38,519 nt of DNA from Aeromicrobium sp. (lineage in GTDB: Bacteria; Actinomycetota; Coriobacteriia; Anaerosomatales; Anaerosomataceae), in contig JADIIM010000054.1 of assembly GCA_015351705.1 (NCBI GenBank), forward strand, positions 1 through 38,519, given 5' to 3'. Both the position numbers and the translations under genes were made by a program. Shown piece after piece: positions 21,967 to 29,894 of the stretch (positions within the stretch are counted from its first letter, which is position 1; every line of letters starts with the position of its first letter). The notes under the pieces were generated by a model, which did not search any database, was not told where the DNA came from, and was given only the letters and a program-made list of their open reading frames with translations.

Positions 21967-22031
21967 GGGGTTCCTTTCTGCCGAAACAGTAGGTGACGGT
22001 AAGTTCGCCCACTGCGGCAGTAAGGAATCCC
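21967..22031 (+). promoter_or_regulatory. Long hairpin sequestering the ribosome-binding site of the cell-wall protein gene
   Basis: Positions 21967-21983 pair with 22015-22031 over 17 positions (15 Watson-Crick pairs, one G-U, one U-U mismatch). Inside, CAGT/ACTG (21987-21990, 22011-22014) and GGTG/CGCC extend the stem. The 3' arm contains AAGGAA and ends directly before the preferred GTG start at 22032, so folding would hide the ribosome-binding site. It could alternatively act as the galU terminator, though there is no U-tract. Confidence 0.55.
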
Positions 22032-24137
22032 GTGTGTCGTTTGCGTGTACACGTATGCCCTGAGAGCCGGATTCGCAAGGCGGGGACCGCGCTGCTCGGT
22101 GCGTTTCTCGTGCTTGCGATGCTCCCCGTGGCGCCCGCCGAGGCGTCCTCGGCCACCTGGACCGTCGACACCCTCGGGCGGACCGAGAGCGACATCCGCC
22201 GCGTCTGGCAGCAGCTGAGGCCGTCGTACGACGGAGCCGTACACACGGTGTCGCCGCTGGTGACGACGCCGTACGCGCCCGGAGAGACCACCGCAGGCTT
22301 CGTGGCCGACGGGCTCGGGATCATCAACTTCGCGCGATACCTCGCAGGTCTGCCCGCCGACGTGGTGACCACGCCGGAGATGAACCTGCAGGCGCAGCAT
22401 GGCGCGGTGCTCCTGGCCGCGAGCACGTTCTCGCACACCCCGCCCAAGCCGGCCGACATGAGCCAGGCGTTCTACGACATCGCCGTCCGCTCCACCTCGT
22501 ACAGCAACATCGGCGCGGGCTATCGCGACGCCGAGAGCTTCCAGATGGCTTGCCTGCACGACAGCAGCGCCTCGAACCTCACCCGCATCGGGCACCGGCG
22601 CTGGCTGCTGAACCCCAGGATGAAGCAGACCGGCATCGGCTATGCCGAGACCCGCCTCACCACGTGGGCGATCGACAACTCGCGCTCCGAGACCGTCTCG
22701 TTCGACACGATCACGTGGCCTGCGGCCGGGCTCTTCCCGGTGGAGTTCATGACCACGCGCACCCCGTGGTCGGTGACGCTCGACCCGGGCCGTTACGAGT
22801 GGGACACCGCCGGGCACCGTGTGACCCTCACCCGGGTGGCCGACGGACGCTCGTGGAGCTTCGACGCGACCACCAAGGACACCGCAGGCACGTACTTCAA
22901 CGCCGACTTCAGCTACATCGGTGTGCGCAACGCGTTCATCTTCCGGCCCGACCCGGCGACCATCACGTACGCTCCGGGCGATGAGTTCGACGTGCGGCTC
23001 GAGGGCGGGATCCGCCTCAAGGGCACGTCGACCCCGGCGGTCATCACCTACCGCACGAAGTTCATGACGCTCGACGGGCCGGTTGACGCCGAGGACGAGG
23101 GCACCACCGATCCCGGCGATGACGTCACGGTCCCGGGTGATGGCAACGACGCCGCGTTGCCCGACGACGGCGACGAGACGGCCGGGGAGCTTGCGGTGAC
23201 GCAGGTGGCGGGCACCGACCGCATCGCCACGGCGATCGCGGCCTCGAAGAAGGCATTCCCGGGCGGCGCGCCCACCGTCGTGATCGCAACGGCCACCAAC
23301 TGGCCGGACGCGCTCGGCGGCGCGGCACTCGCCGGCTCGGCGGGCGGGCCGATCCTGCTCACCACCCAGGCGAGTCTGCCCTCGGCGGTGGTGACCGAGA
23401 TCAAGCGCCTCGGCGCCAAGCAGGCGATCGTGCTCGGCGGCACCGGCGCGGTGTCCTCCAGTGTGGAGAGCCAGCTGCGCACGGCGCTCGGCGCGGGCGG
23501 AAGCGTCACGCGCATCGCCGGCAGCGATCGTTACGACACGGCGCGGCGCATCGCGGCCGAGACCGTGAAGCTGCGCTCGGCGGACGGCGGCTACGACGGC
23601 GTGGCGTTCCTGGCGACCGGCGCGAACTTCCCGGACGCGCTCGGCGCTTCGCCGCTGGCGGCGGGCAACGGCTGGCCGATCTATCTGAGCGGCGGCGGGC
23701 TCGATGCGGCGACCGCCTCGGCGATGAAGCGCGCCGGTGTCACGAAGGTGATCGTGCTGGGCGGCACCGGCGTGGTCTCCACCGCAGTGGAGCAGGCCGT
23801 GGTCCGCGAGGTGGGCTGCTCGGTGCAGCGCATCGCTGGCCCGGACCGCTACCAGACCGCGGTCAAGGTGGCCGCGTACGGCGTGAACTCGGCGGGCATG
23901 AGCTGGGACGGCGTGGCGATCGCCACGGGCACCGGGTTCCCGGACGCGCTCGCGGGCGGCGTGCTGCAGGGCACTGGCGGGTCGGTCGTGTTGCTCACGC
24001 CGCCGACCAAACTCGACACCTCCGTGCGCGGCACGCTCTCGGCCAACCGCGACAGCGTGACCGAGGTGCGGTTCCTGGGCGGCACCGGCGCGGTGTCCAC
24101 CACGGTGCGCACCCAGGTGACCGACGCGCTGCGCTAG
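22032..24137 (+). CDS. Secreted CAP-domain protein with three cell-wall-binding repeats
   Basis: A 701-residue exported protein. A signal peptide (basic start, then GTALLGAFLVLAMLPVAPAEA) is followed by a CAP/SCP-like region (about residues 100-200, with MNLQAQHGAVLLAAS and SNIGAGYRDAESFQ). A beta-rich segment (200-350) comes next, then an acidic Asp/Gly/Pro linker (about 355-385). Three CW_binding_2 (PF04122) repeats begin near residues 392, 494 and 600 (VAGTDRIATAIAAS, RIAGSDRYDTARRIA, RIAGPDRYQTAVKVA), each with FPDALGG/A and VLGGTGAVS-type motifs. These repeats anchor proteins to anionic cell-wall polymers in Gram-positive-type envelopes. GTG 22032 is chosen because it gives a compact signal peptide and follows AAGGAA; GTG 21993 is possible. 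The role of the CAP part is unknown. Confidence 0.88.
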   Translation: MCRLRVHVCPESRIRKAGTALLGAFLVLAMLPVAPAEASSATWTVDTLGRTESDIRRVWQQLRPSYDGAVHTVSPLVTTPYAPGETTAGFVADGLGIINFARYLAGLPADVVTTPEMNLQAQHGAVLLAASTFSHTPPKPADMSQAFYDIAVRSTSYSNIGAGYRDAESFQMACLHDSSASNLTRIGHRRWLLNPRMKQTGIGYAETRLTTWAIDNSRSETVSFDTITWPAAGLFPVEFMTTRTPWSVTLDPGRYEWDTAGHRVTLTRVADGRSWSFDATTKDTAGTYFNADFSYIGVRNAFIFRPDPATITYAPGDEFDVRLEGGIRLKGTSTPAVITYRTKFMTLDGPVDAEDEGTTDPGDDVTVPGDGNDAALPDDGDETAGELAVTQVAGTDRIATAIAASKKAFPGGAPTVVIATATNWPDALGGAALAGSAGGPILLTTQASLPSAVVTEIKRLGAKQAIVLGGTGAVSSSVESQLRTALGAGGSVTRIAGSDRYDTARRIAAETVKLRSADGGYDGVAFLATGANFPDALGASPLAAGNGWPIYLSGGGLDAATASAMKRAGVTKVIVLGGTGVVSTAVEQAVVREVGCSVQRIAGPDRYQTAVKVAAYGVNSAGMSWDGVAIATGTGFPDALAGGVLQGTGGSVVLLTPPTKLDTSVRGTLSANRDSVTEVRFLGGTGAVSTTVRTQVTDALR

Positions 24138-24183
24138 AGAAGCACGGCAGGTGCGCCGGCGCGGGCTTGTCGAATATTCACCT

Positions 24184-24208
24184 AATCACTAAAGCGAATT
24201 GGTGTTTA
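24184..24208. terminator. AT-richer hairpin between convergent genes
   Basis: Two imperfectly paired arms, CTAATCACTAA and TTGGTGTTTAG, enclose AGCGAA in a short AT-rich island (about 24175-24208). The genes on either side converge here. A second stem, CGCCCG-TTTG-CGGGCG (24210-24225), overlaps the last codons of the minus-strand gene. Together they are the likely transcript ends. Confidence 0.4.
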
Positions 24209-25402
24209 GCGCCCGTTTGCGGGCGAAGCGCAGGTGAGTTCCGCGAGGGCGCGCAGCATCCACGCCTCACCCCACCGCGTGTAGGCCATCGGCTGGTAGC
24301 CGTAGCCGAAGATGCCGTAGCCGAACGAGCCGTCGTCGTTGCGCAGGTTCTCCGCGGTCCAGCGGTAGGCGCGCTCCGCGAGGTCCAGCGCGTCCGGGAA
24401 CCGGTCGGCCAGCGTGGCGCCACATAGGATCGACTCGGCGCACGCATGGATGTTCACGGGCAGGTACTGTCCCTCGATGGTCCGCACGGTGCCGTCGGCA
24501 AGCACGAACTCGCGCGCGTAGTGAGCCCAGGCCCGCTCGAGAGGTGCTGACGCCTCGGCATAGCCCAGGTCCTCGTACTGCAGGAGCGCCCGGAGCACGA
24601 AGCCGGTGTGGTAGTTGTCCACGTGACGGCCGGTACTCTGATGTGCCGCCCAGTACTCGAACGCACCATCGTCCCGTTGCTCGGACAGGGTGAACTGGAG
24701 CACCTCGTGAGCTAGTTCAGCCCAGGCGGGCGCATCGAAGTCGCGTGCAAGTCGAGCCAGGAGAGCGCCGAGCGAGATGCTCACGTTGTGGACGGCGAAG
24801 TCATCGATTGGTGTGTACGGCAGGTAGACGCCGTGCTCAGTGGTGTACCGAGGAAGCGCGTCAGCGATGAAGACCCCCACCTCGTGAGCAAGTCCCCGTG
24901 CCAGATCATCCTTGCGGTAGATCGCATAGTCGAGAAGCGCCTCGCCGCAGATGGCCGTCGTGATCGAATAGGGGGTCCCCGGCGGGAAGTTGATCCTCGA
25001 CCGGAACGCGAACGGGTACGACCACGATGCGCCGGGGTAGTCTGTGTGGCGGTGTTGGTCGAGCCAATCGACGAGTGTCGCGCCGTCCTCCGGCCACGCG
25101 CGGAGTCCCGCCGTCTGCAGCCGTGTCCAAGCGCCCAGGAGTAACCCGACGGCCTTGGAGTTCTCGTGTGGCTTCTGTCGCAGCAGGCGTCGAGCACCAT
25201 GCGGGTTGCGCTGCACTGCACGGTCAGCGGTCGTCCAGGCACCCGATATCCGTGTGCCTCTCGTTCGCCGGAGCAGGCGCATCACCGGATGATCATACAC
25301 GTCATAGGGGTCGTAGCCCGCCAGCCCATAGCGGTCGAACCACGCCACCAGGTCCGCGATGGTCTCGCCGAGTGCCTCGGTATGTCCTGCGTTGTCCGGC
25401 AT
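24206..25402 (-). CDS. Alpha/alpha-toroid protein of a polysaccharide locus, function unknown
   Basis: A 398-residue, probably cytoplasmic protein without signal peptide. Repeated helical pairs with aromatic/Gly turns are visible (WLDQHRHTDYPGASWSYPF, NVSISLGALLARLAR, HVDNYHTGFVLRALLQYEDL, WTAENLRNDDGSFGYGIFGY, YTRWGEAWMLRALAEL). This resembles an (alpha/alpha)6 toroid as in glucuronyl C5-epimerase, lyase or prenyltransferase-like folds. The N-terminal GYDPYDVYDHP is a recurrent feature of such proteins in exopolysaccharide clusters. No catalytic set can be named. ATG 25402 has GGGAG 5 nt upstream; a longer start at 25432 overlaps the promoter. It is divergent from the ABC exporter gene and shares its control region. 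Confidence 0.75.
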   Translation of the reverse strand: MPDNAGHTEALGETIADLVAWFDRYGLAGYDPYDVYDHPVMRLLRRTRGTRISGAWTTADRAVQRNPHGARRLLRQKPHENSKAVGLLLGAWTRLQTAGLRAWPEDGATLVDWLDQHRHTDYPGASWSYPFAFRSRINFPPGTPYSITTAICGEALLDYAIYRKDDLARGLAHEVGVFIADALPRYTTEHGVYLPYTPIDDFAVHNVSISLGALLARLARDFDAPAWAELAHEVLQFTLSEQRDDGAFEYWAAHQSTGRHVDNYHTGFVLRALLQYEDLGYAEASAPLERAWAHYAREFVLADGTVRTIEGQYLPVNIHACAESILCGATLADRFPDALDLAERAYRWTAENLRNDDGSFGYGIFGYGYQPMAYTRWGEAWMLRALAELTCASPANGR

Positions 25403-25430
25403 CGTCTCTCCCGATAGGCGTGATTCCTGC

Positions 25431-25439
25431 ACGATAGCA
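25431..25439 (-). promoter_or_regulatory. Extended -10 promoter for the alpha/alpha-toroid gene
   Basis: On the minus strand TGC-TATCGT is an extended -10. It would start transcription about 22 nt before the ATG at 25402. No clear -35 is seen. Confidence 0.5.
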
Positions 25440-25460
25440 GGGTCGCGCCACTGCGCCCAT

Positions 25461-25512
25461 CGTGCGATGCCGCAGGCCGTACGTGTAGAATGGGCCGTTG
25501 GTGCATCGCACG
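25461..25512. promoter_or_regulatory. 10-bp inverted repeat around the exporter promoter
   Basis: CGTGCGATGC (25461-25470) and GCATCGCACG (25503-25512) are perfect inverted copies. They flank TAGAAT (25486-25491), the likely -10 of the exporter gene. Further CGTGCGA-like copies lie at 25429-25435 (inverted) and 25525-25531. This looks like a regulator site set in the 165-bp divergent intergenic region. Confidence 0.5.
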
Positions 25513-25567
25513 TTAGTCGTCACTCGTGCGACCGGCAAGAACTTGCATCGAGCACCGGGGAGTGTGC

Positions 25568-27355
25568 ATGAAGTACGTACGGATAGTGCGCCGAGTGCTC
25601 GCGTTGCTCGGCGTGCGCTGGCGGCAGGGCGCCTTGATGGTGGCGCTCACCGGCATGTACGCAATCTTCGAGGGTTTCGGCATCAGCTTGCTGCTGCCCG
25701 TGCTCGAGTACGCCGAGTCGGGAGGCGCCGCGGTGCCCTCCGGCGGTGTGTGGCCGTACGTGACAGCGCTCGCCGGCGCACTCGGGCTTCCAGTGACGCT
25801 CGCTACGCTGCTGCTGCTCTCGTTCGTGCCCATCCTGCTTCGTCAGGGCGCGTTCTTCCTGAACACCTGGTACACAGCGGCGATCCAGAACCATGCGGTC
25901 GAGCGGCTCACTGCGCGTGTGTTCGGGGCGATCGTTGAGGCCGACCTCTCCTTCATCGACAGCGAAGACCAAGGGATGCTCCTGAGCCTCGTCACCGGAC
26001 AGTCCTCGCGGTGCGGTGTCGTGCTCAACCAGATGCTGCGCCTGCTTGCAGCCGCAGCCATCTCACTCACGTACGTCCTGATACTTGCGGTGCTGTCGTG
26101 GCGCCTTGCGATCGTCTCCGCTGTGGCGATGCTCCTCATCTCCGTGCCGATGAAGCGGATCCTGCAGCGCTCGCGCAGGCTCGGGACGTCGCTCACCGAT
26201 GCCACGGTCCGCACGGTCGCGGCGGTTCGCGAGCGGCTCGCTGCGGTGCGCCTCGTCAAGCTCCGCAACCGGGAGGCCGAGGAGACGGCGCATGTGCGCG
26301 CACTCGCAGCCGAGCAACGCGAGGCGGGGACGAAGATCGCACTCGCTGGCGCGCTCGTTGAGGTCATCGTCGACCCCGCGCTGATGCTCGCGGTGTTCAT
26401 CATCGTCTTCACCGGCATCGAGGTCTTCTCGATGTCGCTTGCCGGTCTGGGGTTGTTCCTGTTCGTGCTCCTGCGTCTCAACGGGAAGGTGAAGGAGCTG
26501 AACGTCGGCCGGCAGGCGTTCGCCAGCCACGCCCCGGCACTCGACTGGGTCGAGAGCGCCCTGGAGGCGGCCGAGTATTCCCGTACGATCCGGGGCGGCG
26601 CGCGCGAGTTCAGCGGCGTGGGAGACGGGATCGAATTCCGCGACGTGCACTTCACCTATCCGGGCAGCCACACGCCAGTGCTCGATGGCGTGAGCCTCTC
26701 GCTTCCGCGGGGCACGCTCACCGGCATCGTGGGACGGTCGGGCTCGGGCAAGTCAACGCTGGCCGACCTCATCCCACGGCTCAAGGTGCCGACGTCCGGT
26801 GAGATCTCCATCGACGGCCACCCGATCGAGGAGTACGACCTCGCCTCGCTCAGGCGACAAGTCGGCTTCCTCGGCCAGGACCCGGTCATGTTCAACGACA
26901 CGATCCGCGCCAACATCGGCTACGGGCTGGATTCGGTGCCGGAGGATGCCGACATTCGTCGCGCGCTTGAGGCCAGTCATTCGGCGGAGTTCGTGGACCA
27001 GCTGGCCGAGGGCGTGGAGACGGTGATCGGTGACCGGGGCGTCAGGCTCTCCGGCGGGCAGCGGCAGCGACTCGCGCTTGCTCGCGTTTTCTTGCAGCGG
27101 CCCGAGATCCTCATCCTCGACGAGCCCACGAGCGCGCTCGATTCCGAGTCCGAGCAGTTCATCCAGCACGCGCTGGAGCGGCTACACGGCGAGGTCACGC
27201 TTCTCGTGATCGCCCACCGCCTCGCGACGGTGGAGACGGCCGACCAGATCCTCGTGCTTGCCGATGGGCGCATCGTCGAGGCTGGCACGCACGACGACCT
27301 GCTGGCGCGCGGCGGCCACTATGAGCGCCTCTTCGCCTCGCAGATCAGGGCGTGA
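25568..27355 (+). CDS. ABC exporter (fused membrane and ATPase domains), lipid/glycan flippase type
   Basis: A 595-residue half-transporter. The membrane domain (about residues 15-325) has roughly six helices, including MVALTGMYAIFEGFGISLLL and LMLAVFIIVFTGIEVF. The nucleotide-binding domain (about 355-595) has an A-loop tyrosine (VHFTYPGSHTPVL) and Walker A GRSGSGKST (about 389). The Q-loop is FLGQDPVMF, the signature is LSGGQRQRLALARV (about 494), Walker B is ILILDEPTSALD, and the switch is IAHRL. The domain order matches MsbA-like exporters that dimerise and flip lipid-linked or peptide substrates. At the head of a glycosyltransferase operon, a lipid-linked glycan or glycolipid is the likely cargo (inference). 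ATG 25568 lies 5 nt after GGGGAG. Confidence 0.9.
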   Translation: MKYVRIVRRVLALLGVRWRQGALMVALTGMYAIFEGFGISLLLPVLEYAESGGAAVPSGGVWPYVTALAGALGLPVTLATLLLLSFVPILLRQGAFFLNTWYTAAIQNHAVERLTARVFGAIVEADLSFIDSEDQGMLLSLVTGQSSRCGVVLNQMLRLLAAAAISLTYVLILAVLSWRLAIVSAVAMLLISVPMKRILQRSRRLGTSLTDATVRTVAAVRERLAAVRLVKLRNREAEETAHVRALAAEQREAGTKIALAGALVEVIVDPALMLAVFIIVFTGIEVFSMSLAGLGLFLFVLLRLNGKVKELNVGRQAFASHAPALDWVESALEAAEYSRTIRGGAREFSGVGDGIEFRDVHFTYPGSHTPVLDGVSLSLPRGTLTGIVGRSGSGKSTLADLIPRLKVPTSGEISIDGHPIEEYDLASLRRQVGFLGQDPVMFNDTIRANIGYGLDSVPEDADIRRALEASHSAEFVDQLAEGVETVIGDRGVRLSGGQRQRLALARVFLQRPEILILDEPTSALDSESEQFIQHALERLHGEVTLLVIAHRLATVETADQILVLADGRIVEAGTHDDLLARGGHYERLFASQIRA

Positions 27356-27364
27356 CGGGCACCC

Positions 27365-28654
27365 ATGTCTGACGGCAGATCCCGACCCCGCGCACTGGTC
27401 CTGGCGCTCAACGCCCTTACCCACGACCGCCGGGTGCTGAACGAGGCGCGCTCTCTGGCCGAGGCCGGATTCGAGGTGATCCGTGTCGGTCTCGTCGTGG
27501 TTGAGGGTCAGCCGGAGCAGGAGACGACCGACTTCGACACGATAATCAGGTTGAAGCCGTCCTGGTACAAACCACTGCCCGCGGGCGCGGCGGGAAGAGC
27601 GCACGACGACAGCGGTGCGCGTATACAAGGAGTACTTCGCCAGTGGCCACTGAAAGTCCGCGCGATGAACTTCGTGCGAGATACGTTCCCGCGTACGATG
27701 CAGGGCTTAGATGGACTACGGGGGGTGCACCGCTGGAGCAAGGAGCTCGTGGCCCTTTGCGCGGGCTTGAGGCCAGACGTGGTCATCGCATGCGACTTCG
27801 ACACACTGTCTGCGGGGGCCGCACTGCGCCGCCGTGGCGCGTCGTTTCTCGTATACGACGCACACGAGCTGTGGGTGGATCAGTCCGGGAGGCGCTTCAC
27901 GCGTCTTGTGCGCCGGCTCGCGCTCTTCCTTGAGAGCCGCTTCGCCCGCCAGGCCGACCTGTGCACCACGGTCGGCAACGGTCTGGCCGACACGCTGGCG
28001 AAGCGTCACCGTCTACCGAGACCTCTCGTGGTGTTCAACGGGCCCGAGACGGTCATGGACCCCGCGCCGCACGCCGTCGGCCCGCTTCGCCTCTATTTCC
28101 AGGGCTCGTACTCGCCGGGTCGCGGCATCGAGCGTGCACTTGCGGCGATGGAATCGCTTCGTGGTCAGGCAACGCTCACGCTCCAGGGCTTCGGCGTTCT
28201 TGAGGACGAGCTGCGTTCAGTCGCCGAGGAGCGAGGCCTCGTCCCCGACCCGGTGACCTTCGTGCCGTCGTGCCGTCCCGATGAGGTCACCCAAGCCGCG
28301 AGCGCGTACGACATCGGGCTGGTCTCAGTCGAACCCGTCTGCCTCAACAACATCCTGAGCATGCCGAACAAGGTCTTCACCTACCTCGGCGGCGGGCTCG
28401 CGATCATGACCACGGACGAGACGCCTGAGATCGCCGCGCTCGTGCGCGAGTACGGGTGCGGTATCGTGGCTGACAAGTGGACGGCCGACGCGATCGTGGA
28501 GGCACTGCGCCCGCTTCTCGGGGACCGGGAGCGTGTGGAGTCGATGCGTGCGGCCTCGCGGCGGGCATGCGACGTGTTCGCCTGGGAGCGGCAGTTCGGT
28601 CCGGTGGTGGAGGCGCTGCGGGAGCGGTTCGGTCAGCGACTCGATGCCCCGTAG
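27365..28654 (+). CDS. GT4-like glycosyltransferase (module A, copy 1)
   Basis: A 429-residue GT-B fold enzyme. The N-terminal Rossmann half has RALVLALNALTHDRRVLNEARSLAEAGFEVI, cited here only as the NALTHDRRV turn, and FLVYDAHELWVDQ. The C-terminal half has LYFQGSYSPGRGIERALAAM (about residue 245) and VTFVPSCRPDEV. The sugar-nucleotide region is SMPNKVFTYLGGGLAIMT, with PNKVFxYL in place of the usual ExxxxxxxE. No signal peptide or membrane helix is visible, so it is cytoplasmic, probably at the membrane surface. It follows the exporter by 9 bp. It resembles the gene at 31016 in its start and in YDAHEL, suggesting an ancient duplication. Donor and acceptor are unknown. Confidence 0.86.
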   Translation: MSDGRSRPRALVLALNALTHDRRVLNEARSLAEAGFEVIRVGLVVVEGQPEQETTDFDTIIRLKPSWYKPLPAGAAGRAHDDSGARIQGVLRQWPLKVRAMNFVRDTFPRTMQGLDGLRGVHRWSKELVALCAGLRPDVVIACDFDTLSAGAALRRRGASFLVYDAHELWVDQSGRRFTRLVRRLALFLESRFARQADLCTTVGNGLADTLAKRHRLPRPLVVFNGPETVMDPAPHAVGPLRLYFQGSYSPGRGIERALAAMESLRGQATLTLQGFGVLEDELRSVAEERGLVPDPVTFVPSCRPDEVTQAASAYDIGLVSVEPVCLNNILSMPNKVFTYLGGGLAIMTTDETPEIAALVREYGCGIVADKWTADAIVEALRPLLGDRERVESMRAASRRACDVFAWERQFGPVVEALRERFGQRLDAP

Positions 28655-28669
28655 TGAAGGGCTGAAGGT

Positions 28670-29893
28670 GTGCCTAGACTCCTGCTCGTGAGTTACTTCT
28701 TCCCCCCGATAGGCGGGGTGGGCGCGCAGCGCGCGCTCAGGTTCGCGCGCTATCTTCCGGAGCATGGCTGGGATGTCACGGTCCTTGCGCCGGCCACGTC
28801 CAACTATGCACTCGTGGATGAGTTTCCTACGGCGCGTGACGGCGGCTACGAGGTCGCTCGAACGCGGTCCATCGATGTGCCAAGACGGTATTCACGGCTC
28901 GGGCAACGGATCTACCCGGTCGTGATGTTCCCCGACGACCGGCGGCTGTGGGCGCTTCATGCGTCACGTGTCGCAGGACAGCTCGCTCGGACTTGCGATG
29001 TGGTGATGTCCAGTGCGCTTCCCATGACCTCCCACATCGTCGGGCGGGCGGCCACACGTGCAGGGCGGCTACCGTGGGTGGTGGACTTTCAGGACCCCTA
29101 CGTAACCAACCCGCACCTGGCCAACGCGCCGCGGGCGCGTAGTCGCGAGCGCCTCGAGCGGCGCGTTCTGAGTGAGGCGAGCGCGATCACCGTGGTCACC
29201 GACGACATGGAGCGCGACTTTGCCGCCCGCACAGAGTCGCCGGTCACGGTGATCGAGAACGGATTTGATCCAGACGAATTCGCTGCGGCGAGTACGGTCT
29301 CACTCCCAGGTCAGCGCACGCTCGTCTACCTGGGCTCCCTGTACGGCTCACAGTCGCTCGTTCCGGTTGTTGAGGCAATGCGGCTTGCATGCGAGCGCGC
29401 GCCGCACATCAGGGAGACGCTGATGGTGCACTTCGTCGGCAGCGTCGCAGACTGGCAGAAGGCGCACGCGTTGCAGTCCGATGTGGCGGACATGGTCTCG
29501 TTCACGTCGTATGTGCCGCGACAAGAGGCGCTCGGCATCATGCTAGGTGCCGACGCGCTGCTACTCTTGCTCTCAGAGGACCTCGCCCATGCGGCTACCG
29601 GCAAGGTGTTCGACTACCTGGGCAGCGGCAGACCGATTCTCGCGCTCGTGCCACCGAGTCCGGCGGGACGCATCGCTGCCGCGGCGGGCGGGACGGTGAC
29701 CCATACCATCGAGGACTTCGCCGATGCGCTCATCCGGCTTGCCGGAGATGGGTTGCCGTCTGCCGCGCCGGCGGAGTCGGAGGCGGTTGCCCGATACGCC
29801 GCCGACCGACTGACATCCCGATTCGTTGACGTGCTCGATGAGGTTCTGGGGCGCTCGCGCGCCCCCGTAGCTCCACTCAGGAGAGAGCGCTGA
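28670..29893 (+). CDS. GT4-like glycosyltransferase (module B, copy 1)
   Basis: A 407-residue GT-B enzyme. The N-terminus LLLVSYFFPPIGGVGAQRA is typical of WcaI/WbuB-like transferases, with a glycine-rich acceptor loop. WVVDFQDPYVTNPH follows near the domain hinge, then VTDDMERDF and VIENGFDPDEF. The C-terminal donor half has LVYLGSLYGSQSLVPVVEAM and ATGKVFDYLGSGRPILALVP. The start is GTG 28670, 15 bp after the previous stop; the ribosome-binding site is weak, so GTG 28668 is out of frame and not an alternative. It is closely similar in layout to the gene at 32167. Substrates cannot be assigned. Confidence 0.86.
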   Translation: MPRLLLVSYFFPPIGGVGAQRALRFARYLPEHGWDVTVLAPATSNYALVDEFPTARDGGYEVARTRSIDVPRRYSRLGQRIYPVVMFPDDRRLWALHASRVAGQLARTCDVVMSSALPMTSHIVGRAATRAGRLPWVVDFQDPYVTNPHLANAPRARSRERLERRVLSEASAITVVTDDMERDFAARTESPVTVIENGFDPDEFAAASTVSLPGQRTLVYLGSLYGSQSLVPVVEAMRLACERAPHIRETLMVHFVGSVADWQKAHALQSDVADMVSFTSYVPRQEALGIMLGADALLLLLSEDLAHAATGKVFDYLGSGRPILALVPPSPAGRIAAAAGGTVTHTIEDFADALIRLAGDGLPSAAPAESEAVARYAADRLTSRFVDVLDEVLGRSRAPVAPLRRER

Positions 29894-29894
29894 C

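Noticed and set aside
21936-22031. Cyclic-di-GMP (GEMM) or cyclic-di-AMP riboswitch before the cell-wall protein gene
   Set aside because: A short stretch (GGCGGGGTT) recalls GEMM, but the other conserved segments are absent. Only a long hairpin is supported.
19446-22817. 1,123-codon open frame on the minus strand
   Set aside because: It lies antisense to ahbAB, hemL, galU and the cell-wall protein gene, all with clear motifs. Its product is Arg/His/Ala-rich low-complexity sequence, typical of antisense frames in GC-rich DNA.
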